DNA from: Plazaster borealis
Taxonomy: Eukaryota; Echinodermata; Asteroidea; Forcipulatida; Labidiasteridae
Length of the DNA: 64,000 bases
Assembly: GCA_021014325.1 (NCBI GenBank)
Contig: CM037473.1
Location: forward strand, 21,628,822-21,692,821
Direction: 5' to 3'
This document shows, piece by piece, positions 34,436-44,903 of the stretch. Numbering within the stretch: position 1 is the first letter of the stretch; every line of letters starts with the position of its first letter. The translations under genes and the position numbers were made by a program. The notes below the pieces were generated by a model, which was given only the letters and a program-made list of their open reading frames with translations, searched no databases and was not told where the DNA came from.

Positions 34436-35172
34436 GTGTATTTAATCAGCTTCCCCGGGCCTGTGAGGGGATCGACAGATGACCCGGGTCACAATTTCTG
34501 CCAAAATGGTGGCAGCGGTAGGATGAAATAGGTTTAGGTTAAAACTTTGGATAAGATAGTGTTTAAGATAACATTTTAGATACAAACCTTGAGAAGAAAA
34601 CACTCAAGACATAGAGGACGTAGCTTGTAAAGATTGCATCAATCAGGTCTGACCCCAGTGCGTTAGAGTAGCTTTGACGTTGTGGCTCACCCAGGTCAGA
34701 CTCAAGTAACCTGCTTGAGGAGCGGGTTACTTGGGGCTGACCCAGGTGCATGACGGCACAACGAAAAACATTCTCAATGGCCACCAAGCTTGACACACAT
34801 TTTCACTCTTCAAACAGCATTAGCATTAGGTATTTTCTTATTAGACGCGTACTTTTATATCAACATGGGCTTGTAAAATAATTTAACGTTGCAGTTATAC
34901 CTTGAGAATCATTATTTTAGGATCTTTTCATGAATCCACAACAAGTTTCGGACATAATGCACACAATGAAATTAATTCCGGTTGGCTGTCCCAATATGCA
35001 TTGCTGTGAATGCTGGGGAAGTTGGCGTTCCATTAGCTCATGTCAGGGGCTCACCCGGATGAGCTAATTGAACATCACACATACCCATTATAAAGTTGAT
35101 GCCTCGTAAATTACTAGAATGCCATGGTTTCTAGTTGAGAGTGATAACAGATTATATTGTCTTTTGTTTCAG
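34436..35172. other. Intron sequence with small inverted repeats
   Basis: Contains ggtctgacccc and caggtcagac, and ctcaagtaacc and gggttacttgg, as inverted pairs at 34650-34745, plus a hairpin (ttagctcatg with gatgagctaa) at about 35034-35068. They look like eroded foldbacks. No exon seen. Confidence 0.5.
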
Positions 35173-35295
35173 CTTTCACTTCGGACTGTAATTCCAACCC
35201 ATGCATGAATGGCGGTCAGTGTGTAGTGCAAGGGTCAGGGTTTGTTTGCTCCTGTCCTCTCGGCTACTCTGGAGTAACTTGTCAAAATGTACCAG
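35173..35295 (+). CDS. EGF11 exon
   Basis: Acceptor ttgtttcag, donor gtaagt, 123 nt, phase 1 to 1. Encodes [17 protein letters not shown], then [18 protein letters not shown]. From here on most modules have the usual 5-residue C2-C3 loop, unlike EGF1-10. O-glucose (CNSNPC) and O-GlcNAc-type (C-P-L-G-Y-S-G) consensus sites. Confidence 0.93.
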
Positions 35296-35959
35296 GTAAG
35301 TCTGAGACAGCATAAGATTGAAGTCGTTCCCGAAATGGTATAACCAAGATTTATCATGATGAAGTCAGATGAACTAGGTCAGTAGGAGTTTTGTTTGAGT
35401 GTTTGTTTTTTCAGAGAAATCTTGTGCAGACTACAGAAAAATGTACCGGTTTAAAATCAATGTAACTCTAGCTGAAACAATGGGAACTATCGTATGAGCT
35501 ATGAACAAAAATTAAGGAGGGTCAGTATTAACCATGTAAACTATCATCACAAAAGAAAACAACAGAGCCTGGCTACATGCAGGCACAATTTTTACACACA
35601 GCTCAGTGGAAAAAAATATACAATCTGACACATTATGGAGATTATTTGCAGCTTCCAATATTTTGTCAAGTTTATCAACATCTTAAAACTTGTTCAGCTG
35701 TTATTTTTACAATTCCTGATTTCATGAGGTAATTATTACGATAAACAACTTTCTCACGACCAGCATTGTATCTTGCCTGCCAGGGAATGCACTGGAATGC
35801 AGAAAGTCACTCGTTTTGTAATCTCGTTTCCTTGACATGGTCTATACTTTTCTCATTGTACTTGTTTGCGGAAACACATGTAGATACTAGCATGTGAAAT
35901 TCAACTAGAAATGTGACGTCGCGAGTATTTTTAAAATCCTGTCCTGTTGTCATTTTCAG

Positions 35960-36082
35960 GTGCCTGTTTCCAGAGACCCTGTCTGAATGGAGGAATGTGT
36001 ATTTTGACTGGAACTGGTTCTACGTACAGATGTAGCTGCTCAGTTGGTTATACTGGAGCAACATGTGAACTACTGATGAGTG
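35960..36082 (+). CDS. EGF12 exon
   Basis: Acceptor cattttcag, donor gtaaat, 123 nt, phase 1 to 1. Encodes [13 protein letters not shown], then [19 protein letters not shown]. Six cysteines. A 43-nt hairpin lies in the intron 41 bp downstream (36123-36165). Confidence 0.92.
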
Positions 36083-36122
36083 GTAAATACATGTACATGG
36101 TCAAAGCATCTGTAATCATGCT

Positions 36123-36165
36123 CTTGATAATTTTACCTCGACGTCGTCTTGGTAAAATTATCAAG
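36123..36165. repeat. Hairpin, 15-bp perfect arms
   Basis: cttgataattttacc (36123-36137) and its exact complement (36151-36165) around a 13-nt loop, close to the EGF12 donor. Possibly a foldback remnant; an influence on splicing is conceivable but untested. Confidence 0.8.
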
Positions 36166-36353
36166 AACAAGGCCTCGGCGGGTTTAAACCACTAGTTTAA
36201 AACCTATATATATTTGGTTTGCGGTAACACCATGTGTAAACTACTTGCTAGGTAGATTTTTGTCTTTGAGAACTTGTCTTGTTTAAAACCTCTTCACCAC
36301 ACATTGATTCCCTTATTAATATCTGGTTAATTATTTTTGTTATATCTTTCTAG

Positions 36354-36461
36354 AAGCATGTGCTTCATTTCCGTGTCTGAATGACGGATCGTGCCTTACT
36401 ATTGGGAATACATTTCAGTGTACTTGTTCCAATGGGTTCAGCGGTCACAACTGTGCTACAC
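36354..36461 (+). CDS. EGF13 exon
   Basis: Acceptor atctttctag, donor gtacgt, 108 nt, phase 1 to 1. Encodes ACASFPCLNDGSC, then FQCTCSNGFSGHNCAT. Six cysteines. O-glucose (CASFPC) and O-fucose (C2-LNDG-S-C3) consensus sites are both present. Confidence 0.92.
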
Positions 36462-36520
36462 GTACGTTATTTGTTTATTTTAACTGAATCCTACCTAATA
36501 AATGCAGATTTTCTCTATTT

Positions 36521-36898
36521 GAAGGGACTGTATACATTTGGTAATTGAAACCCACAGTTTGTTTCAATCCTGTATAGTTGTAGATATAAACGATAAAACT
36601 AACCTGTGAAAATTTCATTTCAAAAGGTGGTCGCGTTTTTGAGATACTGCCGAAAATCTGGAGCGGTTATGTCCACGCAGGAAGAATAATATGCAATTGG
36701 AATACACAATCTGATCTCAGATTCAAATTTTTTGGGGATAAAAAGTGATATCTTTTTCCATAACCGCAGTACTTTGAAATGAAAAGTTTTTCAAAATGCA
36801 TTATACTACAGTATCTAAAGCTGCTGTACTTCTTACCAAGTAAGTTTTTGATGCCATTAACTTTCAGAGTCAATACCAAATGTATACAGACCCTCTAA
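36521..36898. mobile_element. Foldback family B, copy 2
   Basis: gaagggactgtatacatttg to atgtatacagaccctctaaa. The interior matches 47313-47708 (gatactgccgaaaatctgg, gcaggaagaataat, aaaaagtgatatc). Confidence 0.75.
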
Positions 36899-37034
36899 AA
36901 AAAGTCTGTTAAATCATCTCTTTTCCTGAAATTTTATCTTGTATTTGAGGAAGGAAAGTGTACTGCTTCTGATGTACAATTGCATGAAATAAAGGAGTGA
37001 ATACATTTTTTAAAAATTTTGTATTTATTTATTT

Positions 37035-37422
37035 TTAAAGACACTGGACACCTTTGGTAATTGTCGAAGACCAGTCTTCTCGCTTGGTTTATCTCAACAT
37101 ATGCACAAAATAACAAACCTGTGAAAATTTGAACTCAATTGGTCATCGAAGTTGCGAGATAATAATGGAAGAAAAAACACCCTTGTCACACGAAGTTGTG
37201 TGCTTTCAGATGCTTGATTTCGAGACCTCACGCGTGAGGTCTCGAAATGAATTCAAATATTTTACTGAGAAATTACTTTTTTCTCAAAAACGACGTTACT
37301 TCAGAGGGAGCCGTTTCTCACAATGTTTTATACTATCAACAGCTCTCCATTGATCATTACCAAGTAAGTTTTTTTTGCTAAAAATTATTTTGAGTAATTA
37401 CCAATAGTGTCCAGTGCCTTTA
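37035..37422. mobile_element. TTAA foldback family A with a different central palindrome
   Basis: TTAAAGACACTGGACACC to gtgtccagtgcctttaa, so the arms are family A. The centre, cttcttgcaagaag in other copies, is a 32-nt perfect palindrome at 37217-37248 (left half atttcgagacctcacg). Confidence 0.85.
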
Positions 37423-37546
37423 AGTCTTCTTCTAGTCTCATGTTTCTTGTGCCTTACCCAAGGTGGCTGCAGCCGCTGCAGACATTGACAGGTATAACTC
37501 TCCGGTATGTTATTTTGAACTGTAATATTCCCCCCTCCAATTTCAG

Positions 37547-37675
37547 GTAATGATTGTGCATCTCGACCGTGCCTGAATGGGGGGACATGTTTTGCACCTG
37601 GGTCAGCGTCTACCAATGGTTTTGTCTGCCAATGCACCAGTGAATATGAAGGAAATATTTGTAGCACTCTCAAGG
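37547..37675 (+). CDS. EGF14 exon
   Basis: Acceptor ccaatttcag, donor gtatgt, 129 nt, phase 1 to 1. Encodes NDCASRPCLNGGTC, then a long C3-C4 loop and FVCQCTSEYEGNICSTLK. O-glucose (CASRPC) and O-fucose (LNGGT) consensus sites. Confidence 0.92.
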
Positions 37676-37937
37676 GTATGTCTGTGGTATAAATTTTCTT
37701 AACTTTTCCAACCCTCATCTGATTTTTCAGATTACTGGATGACACAATTGGCCAGGGCCAAGGGTTGGGAACACATTACAGTGATGATCTAATTTCATGA
37801 AATGTTTACTGGTGTTGCTTTTTGGTTGCTGTGGCTGCATATTCCTATGGAGATGACATGGTTTTAGGAAGGCGTGATGAATAGTGATAGTAATAGTGTT
37901 AGGTGATTGGATACTTGGATTAAAAGTGCCAAATAAA

Positions 37938-38515
37938 TACCTCTTCTTCTTCTTCTTCTTCTTGTACTTTTTCTTCTTGTAATTTTTCTTCTTGTTCTAC
38001 TTGTTCTTCTTGTTCTTGTTCTTGTTGTTATTGTTCTTCTTGTTCTACTTTTTCTTCTTGTTCTACTTTTTCTTCTAGTTCTTCTTCTTGTTTTTGTTCT
38101 TCTTGTTCTAGTTCTTCTTCTTGTTCGTCTTGTTCTTCTTCTTCTTGTGTGTTCTTGTTCTTCTTGTTCTTCTTGTTCTTGTTCTTCTTCTTGTTTTTGT
38201 TCTTCTTGTTCTTGTTCTTCTTCTTGTTCGTCTTGTTCTTCTTCTTCTTGTGTGTTCTTGTTCTTCTTGTTCTTCTTGTTCTTGTTCTTCTTCTTGTTTT
38301 TGTTCTTCTTGTTCTTGTTCTTGTTCTTCTTGTTCTTGTTCTTCTTGTTCTTCTTGTTCTTCTTGTTTTTGTTCTTCTTGTTCTTGTTCTTGTTCTTCTT
38401 GTTCTTGTTCTTCTTGTTCTTCTTGTTCTTGTTCGTCTTGTTCTTCTTGTTGTTCTTCTTCTTCTTGTACTTCTTGTTCTTGTTCTACTTGTTCTTCTTG
38501 TTCTTCTTATTTTCT
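37938..38515 (+). repeat. TTCTTG/TTCTTC microsatellite, about 580 bp
   Basis: Nearly pure pyrimidine-rich array of TTC and TTG trinucleotides with a longer-period copy (the block around 38150-38220 repeats near 38246-38310). It ends 38 bp before the EGF15 exon and so forms an extreme upstream pyrimidine tract. It is open on both strands, which explains long Cys/Ser/Leu-rich and Arg/Thr/Lys-rich ORFs that are not genes. Confidence 0.95.
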
Positions 38516-38553
38516 GCATGTATTTTTAATTTTTCTTATTTTTTATTTGATAG

Positions 38554-38673
38554 TGGATCCATGTAATCCGACGCCATGTTCGAATGGTGGAATATGCAGC
38601 TCTGTCGGAAGTACACAGTTCACATGTTTATGTCCAACAACCCACATGGGGCCAACATGCGGGACAGTAGTCG
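38554..38673 (+). CDS. EGF15 exon
   Basis: Acceptor ttgatag, donor gtaagt, 120 nt, phase 1 to 1. Encodes DPCNPTPCSNGGIC, then FTCLCPTTHMGPTC. Six cysteines. The upstream microsatellite is open in the same frame, so intron retention from about 38121 would not introduce a stop. Confidence 0.92.
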
Positions 38674-39670
38674 GTAAGTTGTTTTCAGTTGTTCCCCCCC
38701 AACTTTTAAAAATTTCCTCCTGATTTGTTTCTTCAAAGGGATTGTTCTTGAGAAGAGGGCATTCATTATAACCCTAGCTTTGCCTTGTGTTTTAACGTAT
38801 TTAAAAATATGTGTAATGCCATGCATCTCAGCTGTAAATTACTACTTAAAAAATATAAATTGGTAAACTAAATTTATGAGCACAATAAATACACTTGAGG
38901 CATAAACAAGATCAAAGCTGACTTCCCAAACGACAAGTGGTGTTGTAACCAAAACAAATGCATTATAAATAGGGCCAATTTAATCAGCCCTGCCAGTACA
39001 CAAGTTGAATCAGTCTTTAAAAAACATTTCATTGAAAGTGTTGTTCTTAACAAAACGGAGTGCTATTGATTGTGAACTAGTTTGGCTTTAAAAAAATTAT
39101 GTCACCAATGAGGGCACCACATTTTTGTTTACTTACGTGTGAAGTTTGTTTTATACACTGTACTAACAACCCCTATATGGGATTGAATATTTTTGGAAAA
39201 ATTAACAAGACTGCAGGACTTGTAGCACAACAGTTTTACTGGACCAGAATTTTGTTTACAAGACCAGAATCAAAATGACAAAAAAAACATCTACATAGTT
39301 TAACATATAAACAGTTTTAATTTTTACAGTTTTAATAACAAGCGCTAAGGAAAGTTTAACTTTAGTAATTTTATGGGAAAGTATACTTCGATACTCAACA
39401 GAATTGAAAGATATTTATCAGACTCAATTAAGGTTTGAACATAATTTTTAGTTTTTTAAGATATTACACAGTGAGGTATTATTATTCAATTGAAAAACAC
39501 AAGACTGCCGGACTGATTGTAAGTTGACTGGCCCAAGGCTAAAATCACTGGCCTCGGGACCGTGGTCCAGTGTTGTTTTTGAGCCCTAAGGCTACAAAAC
39601 AATGTGCAAAACTGACAAACATTAGGAAAATTTTCGATCAGATTGAATCAGACTCTTTACAGACTCTTTG
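38674..39670. other. Intron sequence, nothing recognised
   Basis: About 1 kb of AT-rich intron; no exon, RNA gene or clear repeat found. Confidence 0.5.
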
Positions 39671-40118
39671 TGGAGTGTCGTGGCTGAGCGGATAAGAATA
39701 CCGAACTCAAGCTCTGGTGTTTCTGATCAGCAGAGTGTGGGTTCGAATCCCAGTCGTGACACTTGTGTCCTTAAGCAAGACACTTAACCACATGCTTCGT
39801 CCTTCGGATGGGACGTTAAGCCGTAGGTCCCGTGTGTTGTGTAATGCACGTAAAAGAACCCAGTGCACTTATCGAAAAGAGAAGGGGTTCGCCCCGGTGT
39901 TCCTGGTTTGATCGGCAGCATAGTGCGCCACAGTACCTTGTTATCAATTACATGGTGCTATGTAAAGGAATACATTAGGTCTCATACTTCAAAAATGTAG
40001 CCCCGCATACCTTGCGGGAAAAACTAACTGTTTGTCTATTCAAGCTCCTTGAGAACCTTATTGGTAGATACGTGCGCTATGTAAGACTATATTATATATA
40101 TATTATATATTAAATTTT
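39671..40118 (+). repeat. tRNA-derived SINE, long copy
   Basis: Head gtgtcgtggctgagcgg (A-box tggctgagcgg), then ctcaagctctggtgtttctg and B-box ggttcgaatcc. The tail (gacacttgtgtcctt, gcaagacactta) runs to gtgcgctatgtaag and an AT run at 40091-40111. It is related to the copies at 32693 and 59429. Confidence 0.85.
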
Positions 40119-40445
40119 GTAGTGGAGATGGCCTTAGCTTTCGATCCAAACCGCGACCTTCGTCAGAGGCATAAACAAACACAGACACAAACATATATCC
40201 ATTTATAGCAAAAAGAGGAGCAAAGGATTAAGGGAAGGTATCCAGAAAAAAAGCGGGAAAACAATAGCCAATCAAAGCTATTATTGATTTACAGACAATA
40301 TGGTGGCCAACGACCAATCAGAGAAAGGTAGTGAGCACAAAGGATGGTCAGTGTGAAAAGGTGGATCACTGGACCATAAAGATGGTAGCTGCATTCTAGG
40401 TGTTACAATGCGGGAAGCATGAAAGGGTAGGATTAGAGGGCAAGC
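40119..40445 (-). repeat. Retroelement-like repeat with hammerhead-like core
   Basis: On the minus strand it contains CTGACGA (complement of 40160-40166), a short stem (AGGTC with GGATC) and GAAA (complement of 40139-40142), the order of a hammerhead ribozyme core. Penelope-like elements are known to carry such motifs. The rest of the repeat is unclassified. The closing position after GAAAGCTAAGGC is C where U is needed, so activity is doubtful. Confidence 0.4.
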
Positions 40446-40521
40446 TGCATCATGATAATGCAACTAATTATATTATATATTATATTTACAAAATATCAAT
40501 GTTTCTTTTTGTTACATCAAG

Positions 40522-40638
40522 TTGGCCCTGACCCATGTATGAGTAGTCCCTGTATGAATTCTGGAAACTGTGTCTCCTCTGGAACAAGCTACACATGTGA
40601 CTGTCCTATTGGCTATACAGGATCTCGCTGCCAAACTG
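40522..40638 (+). CDS. EGF16 exon
   Basis: Acceptor ttacatcaag, donor gtaaga, 117 nt, phase 1 to 1. Encodes [16 protein letters not shown], then [17 protein letters not shown]-glucose (CMSSPC) and O-GlcNAc-type (C-P-I-G-Y-T-G) consensus sites. Confidence 0.93.
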
Positions 40639-40796
40639 GTAAGAAGTGCATCAAATTATTTACATCAACTTTATCTCTCCTTTTAATGTTTTGTAACTAT
40701 TCATTTCACTTTTATTCAATTTTTCATAAATACCTGGGACAGTTTATCCATCATTTATCCATTCGGATTGATGGAGAGGAGATCACGTGGCTGTGT

Positions 40797-41170
40797 TTAA
40801 AGGCATTGTACACGTTTGGTAATTACTCAAAATCTATATTAGCATAAAAACTGACCTGGTAACGAGCAACAGAGAGCTGTTGATAGTATAAAACATTGTG
40901 AGAAATGACTCCCTCTGAAGTAACGTAGTTTTTGAGAAAGAGGTAATTTTTCACTAAAATAATAAAAACTTCTTGCAAGAAGTTTTTATTCCCATCTGAA
41001 AGCACACAAATTTGTACAACAAGGGTGTTTTTTCTTTCATCATTTTCTTGCAACTTCGATGACCAATTGAGCCCAAATTTTCACAGGCTTGTTATTTGAT
41101 GCATATGTTGGGATACACCAAGTGAGAACACTGGTCTTTGACAATTTCCAATCGTGTTCAGTGCCTTTAA
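40797..41170. mobile_element. TTAA foldback family A, copy 12
   Basis: TTAAAGGCATTGTACACG to gttcagtgcctttaa, full length with acttcttgcaagaagt at the centre. Confidence 0.85.
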
Positions 41171-41944
41171 ATGTGCGATATAAACACGGTGAAGAGTGTT
41201 TAAATATGGCATGAGGAAATTGAGTCAAAAGAGGGCACTATCAGATGATTGTGCGAAATGCGCAAATTTCACAGCCCAATTTAAGTTGGTAGGTCATGTA
41301 TTTGACTCGCGCAACTTTCAAAACTTGCATGTGATAGTTTAAAACTTAAGCGAGCATGTTTCGAATTGGAGCTTATTAGTGCTCAACATAGAAATTCAAA
41401 GTAGAATCTTTTTGTTTGTTTAAATCTTCAGACACTAAAAACATCTTGACCAGGAGTAGTCCAGGGAATTACAAAAGTTCTAAAACTGTCATCAAAAAGA
41501 TGTGTCTTCCACAAGCCCCTGGTCATAAAAAAATATCCATATATAAGAATACTATAAACATTAAAAATAATTAGACACAATTTATCAAAAACGAAACACT
41601 CCCACAAGACAAACAGACAACAACATAACATGCCGACAGTAAAACAACAAGCAAACAAACGCACAAAATACACAGAAAACAAACAAGCAAACGGCACAAA
41701 CAAGCTCACGAAACACTCATACAGAAGACAGACAGACAGACAGGCAGACAAAGGACGGACAGACAAACAAACAAAAACCACACCATGGGAAAATATCCCT
41801 TACAAACAAGACTGTAGACCATAAAAGACACATTAAAAAACCTAAGGGAGAACAAAGCTGAAAGAGCAAGAAAATAATTACAGCATCAGAAGGCAGCTTT
41901 ACATTACTTAATAACTGGGTATATTCTCTTTTCTCCTCTTACAG
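41171..41944. other. Intron with CA/CAGA-rich low complexity
   Basis: 41600-41790 is rich in acaaacaaac and gacagacagacagg runs, explaining ORFs on both strands. Nothing else is recognised before the EGF17 acceptor. Confidence 0.6.
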
Positions 41945-42061
41945 CGCAATGCACATCTGGTCTCTGTATCAATAACGGCCTGTGCTTTATCCAGAATAAT
42001 GGAGAAAACTTTTTCTGCCAGTGTCCCCAGGGATTTTCAGGAATGCGCTGTCAAGTTGTTG
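41945..42061 (+). CDS. EGF17 exon
   Basis: Acceptor cctcttacag, donor gtaaga, 117 nt, phase 1 to 1. Encodes AQCTSGLCINNGLC, then FFCQCPQGFSGMRCQVV. Six cysteines, with one residue fewer in the C1-C2 loop than its neighbours. Confidence 0.92.
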
Positions 42062-42391
42062 GTAAGAAACAATTAAAAGAGAGCTCCCAATACATGGCAC
42101 ACTCTTTGTTGCAGATGCGTTATTGAACCAAATTTAGTACTCAATTATTCCATCATCCTTCACCAGACTTTGGCGGATTTAAATGACTGCTATCCTGCAA
42201 CAACCAATTTATGAAAGTCACATGCAAAAGGCGAAGGAAGTTGGAAGTTTTTGAGTGATGAAGTTTAACTTGCTTCGTGCATGTACTTCACTTTATTAAT
42301 GTTTCTGCATGCACAATTTGTTTCAGTCAACTACATGTATTATGTCCCCAAACTAAGTTGTATGTTTTCCTCATTAAACTCAAAAGTTGTC

Positions 42392-42909
42392 CCTTTTTGG
42401 TGCTCCAAAGTTGGCCCTTTTTGGTGCTCCAAAGTTGTCCCTTTTTGGTGCTCCAAAATTGGCCCTTTTTGGTGCTCCAAAGTTGTCCCTTTTTGGTGCT
42501 CCAAAGTTGGCCCTTTTTGGTGCTCCAAAGTTGTCCCATTTTGGTGCTCCAAAGTTGGCCCCTTTTGGTGCTCCAAAGTTGTCCCTTTTTGGTGCTCCAA
42601 AGTTGTCCCTTTTTGGTGCTCCAAAGTTGGCCCTTTTTGGTGCTCCAAAGTTGTCCCATTTTGGTGCTCCAAAGTTGTCCCATTTTGGTGCTCCAAAGTT
42701 GGCCCTTTTTGGTGCTCCAAAGTTGGCCCTTTTTGGTGCTCCAAAGTTGGCCCTTTTTGGTGCTCCAAAGTTGTCCCATTTTGGTGCTCCAAAGTTGGCC
42801 CTTTTTGGTGCTCCAAAGTTGGCCCTTTTTGGTGCTCCAAAGTTGGCCCTTTTTGGTGCTCCAAAGTTGGCCCTTTTTGGTGCTCCAAAGTTGGCCCTTT
42901 TTGGTTTTT
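42392..42909 (+). repeat. 24-bp minisatellite, about 21 units
   Basis: Unit ctttttggtgctccaaagtt plus g(t/g)cc, period 24 bp, 21 full units and a partial. Two main unit types (gttgtccc and gttggccc) plus a cccatttt variant are interspersed. The period is a multiple of three, so several frames on both strands are open for over 200 codons; those frames are by-products. It lies in the EGF17-EGF18 intron. Confidence 0.95.
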
Positions 42910-43253
42910 GGAATCAATATTCCTTGGTGTTTGAATCGAAGCATGTTTCCCTTTATGTTTGTTTCCACATTGTACACACAAACTGCATTATTGCACACAT
43001 GTTATGCATGATTTTCATCAAGCTTGTGGCTTAATTTTATTTTATGTTCTCCCTGTCAAATAAAAATTATGTTTCATTGTTGATTTACAACTGGAAAGAT
43101 CTGAGGCAGTTTTCACACCAAAGAGCCAGTTCAAGGAAATAAGACGGCAGAAAACTATTTGGGAACTTTCCCCCTTACATCCCCCTGAGTTAGTTTTACA
43201 TTTGCTGCAATTTTGTCACGGTAACATTTAGCACTTGATGTGTGTTAACCCCA

Positions 43254-43490
43254 AAAGCCACTTAGCGGCCACAAGCGGCTTGTACTAAAAGACCCATTGC
43301 AGCCACAAGTAGCTTGTACCAAAAGACCAATAGTGGTCACGCCGCTTGTACAAAAAAAAGGCCCATAGTGGCCACAAGTGGCTTATATCAGAAGGCCCAA
43401 AGCAGCCACAAGCGCGGCTTGTACCAAAAGGCCAATAGTGGCCACAAGCAGCTTATACTAAAAATGTCCCATAGTGGCCACCAAGGGGTC
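43254..43490 (+). repeat. Degenerate tandem repeat, unit about 35 bp
   Basis: About six imperfect copies built on ccacaagcggcttgtaccaa followed by aaggccaatagtgg, with many substitutions and short indels. No coding role supported. Confidence 0.8.
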
Positions 43491-43691
43491 GCAAGATTTT
43501 ACGTTATGTTCACTCTGCCAAAAAGGTAAAAGTAAAGTTCATGTACTGCATAGACACTTGTTACTACATGTATGTTAATATAAAGCAATCTATACATGTA
43601 TTTCAATTTTTTATTTAAGAAGAAATTTTTACAGAAATTTTATCTCAAAATCAATAATTCTAGACATTACTGAGTGTGTATGGGGGATGAC

Positions 43692-44171
43692 TCAGCCTCG
43701 CTATGGGCAGCGCGCCATATCGATACCTCTTGCACTAACCCCTGGAAGGGAAGCACTGAAAATCAGCGCTGATTGGCTCATCAAAAGTTTCTGCTTTGCG
43801 CACACGCTTGTTAAAAACATTCGAGCGCTTCTCATGCGCTTAGTACGCGTGTGTCAAAATATACATATTTTGATGCAATACACTTCAAATGAATCATGTT
43901 TTTATGTGGTCACCCTAAACTGCATACAGTTAGACGTATCACAAGATCAAAAAAGAATGAGAGGGGCAGTTGCTCTATGACTTGATGCTTTTTTTGACAG
44001 CGTGCTCTGCGTAGTCTCTAACACAGAATGGATCAACCACAGGACTAATTAAAATATCCAATATATTTGGATATTTCAAAGTCACACTTCCAGGGGTTAT
44101 GATCGAGCGAGGAATTCTGGGAAAGAACAAAAATGGCGCGGCAAGATCATACACCACTGGGAGCGAGGTTG
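43692..44171. mobile_element. hAT-like non-autonomous element, copy 2
   Basis: Flanked by an exact 8-bp direct repeat GGGATGAC (43684-43691 and 44172-44179). Ends cagcctcgct and agcgaggttg are imperfectly inverted. It is homologous end to end to 33946-34427, which has a different target duplication, proving independent insertions. Confidence 0.87.
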
Positions 44172-44328
44172 GGGATGACTATACATTAAAATGACTGGCC
44201 TCTAGAACGTTAATCACATCACTTTTAACTTCCAAGGTTTTTCTGTTGTTTTATTTAAAACTTTTCCTGCATGCTTTATTGTTTTGATCCTATGTGTCAT
44301 TTTTCCTACCCTCCCCCTTTGTATGTAG

Positions 44329-44466
44329 ACATGCCATGTAATTCCAATCCATGTCTGAATGATGGTATTTGCTTCACTAGTGCCACAAATTTGGGATATT
44401 TCTGTGTGTGTTCCCCTAATGGCGGTTTCTCTGGTGACAATTGTGAGATCCCACCAATGCCAACAG
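44329..44466 (+). CDS. EGF18 exon
   Basis: Acceptor gtatgtag, donor gtaaaa, 138 nt, phase 1 to 1; the longest EGF exon here. Encodes MPCNSNPCLNDGIC, then YFCVCSPNGGFSGDNC and a Pro-rich linker EIPPMPT. O-glucose consensus CNSNPC. Confidence 0.92.
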
Positions 44467-44734
44467 GTAAAAAATAAATAAATTTCACTTTTTTCAAAGT
44501 TACATCTGTAATCATTGCATGATTTTTGTTTACCTCCACATTTTAATAATAATATTAATAATAATAGCAATAATATTATCGACTCTTATGTAGTGCAATT
44601 TCAAAGAATAATCATTGCGCTTCAAACATTATTACCCCTGGTCACTAGGCAATATATTTCCTTCCTTAAACCATCTCAGCTCCTTTGGGAGTATACAGCC
44701 TGTGCTGCCAAGTATGTAGCGCACTAAGCTAAAT

Positions 44735-44903
44735 CAATCACAAGAACCATCTCTGCCCTCACAGGTACCCATTTACCCCTGGCTGATGAGAAGCAATTAT
44801 AGTTAATTTGCTCAAGGACACAAGTGTCATGACCGGGATTCGAACCCACACCCTGATGACTCAGCAACCAGTCCGATGCACTAAACCGCTCGGCCATGAC
44901 ATG
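44735..44903 (-). repeat. tRNA-derived SINE, minus orientation
   Basis: Complement of the 59429 family: gtcatgaccgggattcgaac holds the inverted B-box, accgctcggccatgac the inverted A-box, and ttgctcaaggacacaagtgt the tail. Confidence 0.85.

Noticed and set aside
38028..38723. Long Arg/Thr- and Cys/Ser-rich ORFs on both strands
   Set aside because: Products of the TTCTTG microsatellite. Only the EGF15 exon at 38554-38673 is real coding sequence.
42392..42909. CRISPR array
   Set aside because: There are no unique spacers between repeats; it is a head-to-tail minisatellite in an animal intron.
42277..43034. Four to five overlapping ORFs of over 200 codons
   Set aside because: They are generated by a 24-bp tandem repeat (a multiple of three), so all frames without a stop in one unit stay open. 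They translate to monotonous octapeptides with no function.
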